NCBI RefSeq assembly: GCF_016904945.1 | Contig: NZ_JADIKF010000040.1 | Span: 62,001-126,000, forward strand | DNA length: 64,000 nucleotides | Direction: 5' to 3' | Origin: Dyella mobilis | Lineage (GTDB): Bacteria > Pseudomonadota > Gammaproteobacteria > Xanthomonadales > Rhodanobacteraceae | Shown: piece after piece, positions 60,461-64,000 of the stretch | How the letters are laid out: the number at the start of each line of letters is the position of its first letter | Position numbering within the stretch: the stretch's first letter is position 1 | Notes under the pieces: model-generated | Told to the model about the DNA's origin: nothing | Seen by the model: only the letters and a program-made list of their open reading frames with translations | Databases searched by the model: none | Translations under genes and position numbers: made by a program

Positions 60461-63082
60461 TCAGCGCGGCAATGCCTGATGGCCCGTGACGGTGAAGTCC
60501 GCGTTGACGCCGACGCCGTATCCGGGCTGGCCACCACCGACAAACAGACGGTAATGTCCCGCCTCGACGGCTCGCTGCCCTTGCGCATCCACACTGCTGA
60601 GCAAGCGCGGCGACAGCTCGAAGCGGACGCGCCTGCTTTCGCCCGCAGCCAGGTGCACGCGTTGAAAACCCACCAATGCGTGACACGGGGCAAGCGGCTG
60701 ACCGGGTGCATCGAGATAGACCTGCACCACCTCATCGCCGTCGCGCTTGCCGTCGTTGCGAACGGTCGCGCTGATTTGCAGCGGGTCGCCCGCTTTGATC
60801 TGGGTAGACGACAAGGCTGGATCGGCATAAGCGAAGTGGGTGTAGCTCATGCCGTAGCCGAAGGCATACAGCGGCGTTCCGGCAAAGTAGCGGTAGGTGC
60901 GACCTTGCATCGCGTAGCTGACGAACGGCGGCAGGTCCCGCACGGAATGATAAAAGGTGACCGGCAGGCGGCCACCTGGATCGTCGTCGCCGGCCAGCAC
61001 GCGCGCGATGGCTTCGCCGCCGGACTGCCCCGGATACCACGCGGCGAGAATCGCATCGGCGTGATCGTGCGCCCAGTTCAGCGCCACCGCACTGCCGGAC
61101 ATCAACACCACGATCAGCGGCTTGCCGCCGCCGGCCAGATGTTCGAGCAGCGCCTGCTGCGTCGACGGCAGGCCGATATCGGTGCGATCGCCGCCGTTGA
61201 AGCCGGGCACCTCCACCTTCAGCTCTTCGCCTTCGACATCAGGCGACAAACCGACAAAAGCGACGATCGCATCGGCCTGCTTCGCCGCGGCATCGGCGGC
61301 CGCCCATTGCGCCTGAGACGGCGCCAGCCATTGCAAGCGTATGCCCTGGTCCTGCCCGCTGTGCACGAGCTCCAGCCGGATGGCACGTGGATGCGTATCG
61401 GCAAAATGTAGGGATGCCTGCAGATGCGTGTCGTCGCCGCTATCGTCGATCACCTTGCGGCCGTCGACATACAAGCGAACCGGATCATGGCCGGCGCAAT
61501 CGAAACAGCGATCCACGTGTATGGCGAGGGTGTAATCACCCGGCCCGGGCGGCACCAGTTGTCCGGTCCACCGCACGGCGTACTTGTTGGCGGTCAGACC
61601 ATGGATGGGCGGTACGCTATCCCAGTCGAAATCGATGACGCGATCGGTGCGGGTGGCGGCCGGAGATCCGTTGAAGTCGGTGCGATCGAAGTATTCGCCA
61701 CGCAAACCGGCTAGCGATGAAGCATCGTTGCGCAAGGCCGTTTCCGGAATCGGCACCGGTACGCCCTGCGCAATCGGTGCACCTTGCGCATAACTGATGT
61801 ACTGCGCACCGAAACGTTCGCGCAGGCCCTGCAAGGGAGTGATGGGCGCACTGGCGGTGCCGTGATAATTGGCTTCCAGCGTTTCCACCGTGTCGGCATT
61901 CGGGCCAATCACCGCCAGCCGCATGCCTTTGTGCAGAGGCAACACGTCGTGGTCGTTCTTCAACAGCACCATCGATTCGATGGCTGCCTGCAAGGCGAGT
62001 TGCTGGTGCGCCGGGCTGTCTACCTGATCCATGCCGATGCGCGCGTAAGCGTCCGTTGCACCGCCCCATTCGCCCAGCCGATAGCGTGCCGCGAACAAGC
62101 GCGTCAACGAGGTATCGAGTACCGGCTCGTCAACATAGCCCTTGTGCACGGCATCGATCAGATCGGCATAGGCCGTGCCGCAATCGAGGTCCGTGCCGGC
62201 GCGGACGGCCGCCGCGGACGATTGGGCGTTGTCCGACTTGAAATAGTGAAACCGGGTCATGTCGTCGATCGCATCGCAATCGGAAACGACATAGCCCTGA
62301 AAGCCCCAATCGTGCCGCAGCAGCGTGGTCAGCAACGCGTCATCCGCACACACCGGCGTGCCGTGCAGCGCGTTGTAGGCACACATGACGGAGCCCGCCT
62401 TTCCTTCGGTGATGGCGGCGCGGAAGGCCGGCAGATAGGTGGCCTCCAGGTCGTGCGGAGAAACATCCACGTCAAAACCGTGGCGACCGGGTTCCGGGCC
62501 GCTGTGCACCACGAAATGCTTGGGCGTGGCTATCGCGCGCGGATGCGCCGGATCGTCGCCCTGAATGCCCTGGATAAAACCTACGGCCAGCCGCCCGGTG
62601 AGATACGGATCCTCTCCGTAGGTTTCCTGCCCGCGCCCCCAGCGAGGGTCACGGAAGATGTTGATGTTCGGCGACCAGATGCTCAGCCCCGCGTAACGTG
62701 GGTGATCCTTGCCGGCGCCGATCGCATTGAACTTCGCACGCGCCTCGGTCGACACCGCAGTACCAACCTGCTGCAACAGCGCGGTATCCCAGCTTGCGGC
62801 AAGGCCGATCGCCTGCGGAAACACCGTGGCGTAGCCGTTGCGCGCTATGCCATGCAGGCCTTCGCTCCACCAGTCATACGCGGCGATACCGAGCCGTGGA
62901 TCGGCAGGTGCGCCGCTCTGGAGCTGCGCCACCTTTTCGGTAAGGCTCATCTTTGCCACCAGGGCGGCGGACTGTGCCTGGCCATCCGGCTCGGCGGCCA
63001 GGGTGCGGGCCGAGCCGGCCATCGCAAACGCAATAGCCGCGAGCAAGACGCCAGGGTTCGAGCACGAGCGAAACAGCTTCAT
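60461..63082 (-). CDS. GH3 family glycosidase with PA14 insert
   Basis: The 873-residue exported enzyme has a signal peptide (SNPGVLLAAIAFAMAGSARTLA) and a GH3 catalytic core: YDWWSEGLHGIARNGYATVFP, SPNINIFRDPRWGRGQETYGEDP and nucleophile D268 in VVSDCDAI. A PA14 domain follows (GEYFDRTDFNGSP to ~580), then the second GH3 domain and an Fn3-like end. The WWSEGLHG and RDPRWGRGQETYGEDP signatures place it in the beta-xylosidase/glucosidase-like clade rather than NagZ. It lies 30 bp behind a GH18 gene, so it probably acts on the same glycan. The exact linkage is unknown. Confidence 0.92.
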   Translation of the reverse strand: MKLFRSCSNPGVLLAAIAFAMAGSARTLAAEPDGQAQSAALVAKMSLTEKVAQLQSGAPADPRLGIAAYDWWSEGLHGIARNGYATVFPQAIGLAASWDTALLQQVGTAVSTEARAKFNAIGAGKDHPRYAGLSIWSPNINIFRDPRWGRGQETYGEDPYLTGRLAVGFIQGIQGDDPAHPRAIATPKHFVVHSGPEPGRHGFDVDVSPHDLEATYLPAFRAAITEGKAGSVMCAYNALHGTPVCADDALLTTLLRHDWGFQGYVVSDCDAIDDMTRFHYFKSDNAQSSAAAVRAGTDLDCGTAYADLIDAVHKGYVDEPVLDTSLTRLFAARYRLGEWGGATDAYARIGMDQVDSPAHQQLALQAAIESMVLLKNDHDVLPLHKGMRLAVIGPNADTVETLEANYHGTASAPITPLQGLRERFGAQYISYAQGAPIAQGVPVPIPETALRNDASSLAGLRGEYFDRTDFNGSPAATRTDRVIDFDWDSVPPIHGLTANKYAVRWTGQLVPPGPGDYTLAIHVDRCFDCAGHDPVRLYVDGRKVIDDSGDDTHLQASLHFADTHPRAIRLELVHSGQDQGIRLQWLAPSQAQWAAADAAAKQADAIVAFVGLSPDVEGEELKVEVPGFNGGDRTDIGLPSTQQALLEHLAGGGKPLIVVLMSGSAVALNWAHDHADAILAAWYPGQSGGEAIARVLAGDDDPGGRLPVTFYHSVRDLPPFVSYAMQGRTYRYFAGTPLYAFGYGMSYTHFAYADPALSSTQIKAGDPLQISATVRNDGKRDGDEVVQVYLDAPGQPLAPCHALVGFQRVHLAAGESRRVRFELSPRLLSSVDAQGQRAVEAGHYRLFVGGGQPGYGVGVNADFTVTGHQALPR

Positions 63083-63112
63083 CAGGTCCGATCGCTTCTT
63101 TTGACAATAGGT

Positions 63113-64000
63113 TCAGCGTTGCACGATGGGCAACTCGTCCCACACCTTGGGATCTTCCGCACCAAGCACCCAGGAACAGAAGCCCTCCAGATCGTATTGT
63201 TTCACCAGTGCATAGCGGTCGCGAAAGCTGTGCGCGTCGGGCATGAACACCCATTCGCGCATGTCGTCGCGATAGAAGTAATACCAGGATTCGTGCTCCA
63301 CCGAATCCCATTGCACGGTGGCCTGCTGTTGCTGCGCCAGTGGTATCGACTCGTCCGCGTCGATGTAGTCGGCCTTGATATTGGAAGCTTCGGTGCCGTC
63401 ATCGCGCACCGGATCGCCGGTGTACCAGTGATAGCCGTACAAGGCGATGCCCAGCGACAGCTTCTCCTTGGGCACCAGGGTCAGCGCGTATTTCAGTTGC
63501 GAAAGCATCCACGGCAAACCGTCGACCGGGCCCGGCGTGGTCCAGCGGGTGTGCTGGTCGTAGGTCATCAGGCAGATCAGGTCGGCGTATTTGCCCAGCG
63601 CGGCAAGGTCGTACACGCCGCGCCAGTATTGCCACATCCATTTGGAGAAACGCCCTTCCCCGGCGTGGCCCGGCGCGTTCGGGACCACGGCGATCGATAG
63701 CTTCAGGCCATGCTTGTGCAAGGCTTCGGCCGTCTGCTTGACCAGCAACGTATAAGCGTCGCGATCCGTCCAGGAGATGCTTTCGAAATCGAACTGGAAG
63801 CCCGCGTAGCGGTACTCCGACGCCTGCTGCAACATCGACGCGATCATCTGCTGCTTGGCGGTCTCGTCATGCAGCAACTGGTGAAACCCATTGCGGCCGG
63901 CGGACATGGAAATGATCGGCTCCACCGGCAGACCGTGTTGCCTGGCGATATTCAACACGTAGAGATTGGGCGCACCGTTGACCAGTCCCTGGTTGTCCAC
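63113..64000 (-). CDS. GH18 family glycosidase, N-terminus cut by window edge
   Basis: The last ~295 residues of a GH18 protein. The catalytic motif reads YAGFQFDFESIS (Asp-x-Glu), followed by LIVYD-like YADLICLMTYDQH and LSLGIALYGYHWY, then VQWDSVEHESWYYFYRD and the closing GFCSWVLGAEDPKVWDELP. This resembles the YaaH/SleL-like and chitinase-like branch acting on beta-1,4-linked GlcNAc polymers. The frame is open to the edge and the first visible residues (VDNQGLVNG) are inside the conserved fold, so the GTG at 64000 is not the true start. It is in one operon with the GH3 gene. Confidence 0.88.
   Translation of the reverse strand: MDNQGLVNGAPNLYVLNIARQHGLPVEPIISMSAGRNGFHQLLHDETAKQQMIASMLQQASEYRYAGFQFDFESISWTDRDAYTLLVKQTAEALHKHGLKLSIAVVPNAPGHAGEGRFSKWMWQYWRGVYDLAALGKYADLICLMTYDQHTRWTTPGPVDGLPWMLSQLKYALTLVPKEKLSLGIALYGYHWYTGDPVRDDGTEASNIKADYIDADESIPLAQQQQATVQWDSVEHESWYYFYRDDMREWVFMPDAHSFRDRYALVKQYDLEGFCSWVLGAEDPKVWDELPIVQR

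Overview
The window is a high-G+C, densely packed bacterial chromosome segment. Three large TonB-dependent receptors sit beside secreted glycoside hydrolases, with an S53 (xanthomonalisin-type) peptidase and a heteromeric hydroxyproline dehydrogenase locus. Together these point to a gammaproteobacterium of the Xanthomonadales, most like Dyella, Luteibacter or Rhodanobacter (Rhodanobacteraceae). That placement is inferred from gene families only. I saw no tRNA, rRNA, CRISPR array, insertion sequence or prophage.

Left part (0-16 kb). The window opens at the 3' end of a nonribosomal peptide region: a metallo-hydrolase C-terminus that may be a CmlA-type hydroxylase, an MbtH protein and a phosphopantetheinyl transferase. 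Then come a pair of MacB/FtsX-type permeases without an ATPase, small uncharacterised genes, a secreted sedolisin, a TPR-sulfotransferase, a DUF1080 protein and an AI-2E-type transporter with a long C-terminal extension. A clear TPP riboswitch precedes thiM-thiE. A 56-residue gene and a 3-methyladenine glycosylase follow.

Hydroxyproline block (16-26 kb). A PAS/AraC regulator diverges from a complete 4-hydroxyproline degradation set: epimerase, three overlapping dehydrogenase subunits, deaminase and alpha-ketoglutarate semialdehyde dehydrogenase. A DUF885 peptidase and an amino-acid permease lie directly downstream and could supply substrate.

Glycan loci (27-41 kb and 51.8-64 kb). The first holds an Oar-like receptor, then GH3, GH35 and GH74 enzymes with a second receptor, which together suggest xyloglucan use. 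The second holds GH20, a receptor, GH29, glucokinase, GH3 and a truncated GH18. This suits a fucosylated, GlcNAc-containing or chitin-like glycan.

Accessory middle (41-51.7 kb). This contains a methyltransferase, a predicted structured small RNA with its own promoter and terminator, a small basic GRP-motif protein with a palindromic operator, a Tat-exported PI-PLC-like protein, and a short island of orphan genes with a start-less gene fragment. A five-gene operon follows: LytS-type kinase, LytTR regulator, two more ATPase-less MacB-type permeases and an Ala/Ser-rich protein. A family of G/C-rich palindromic repeats is scattered between genes across the window.
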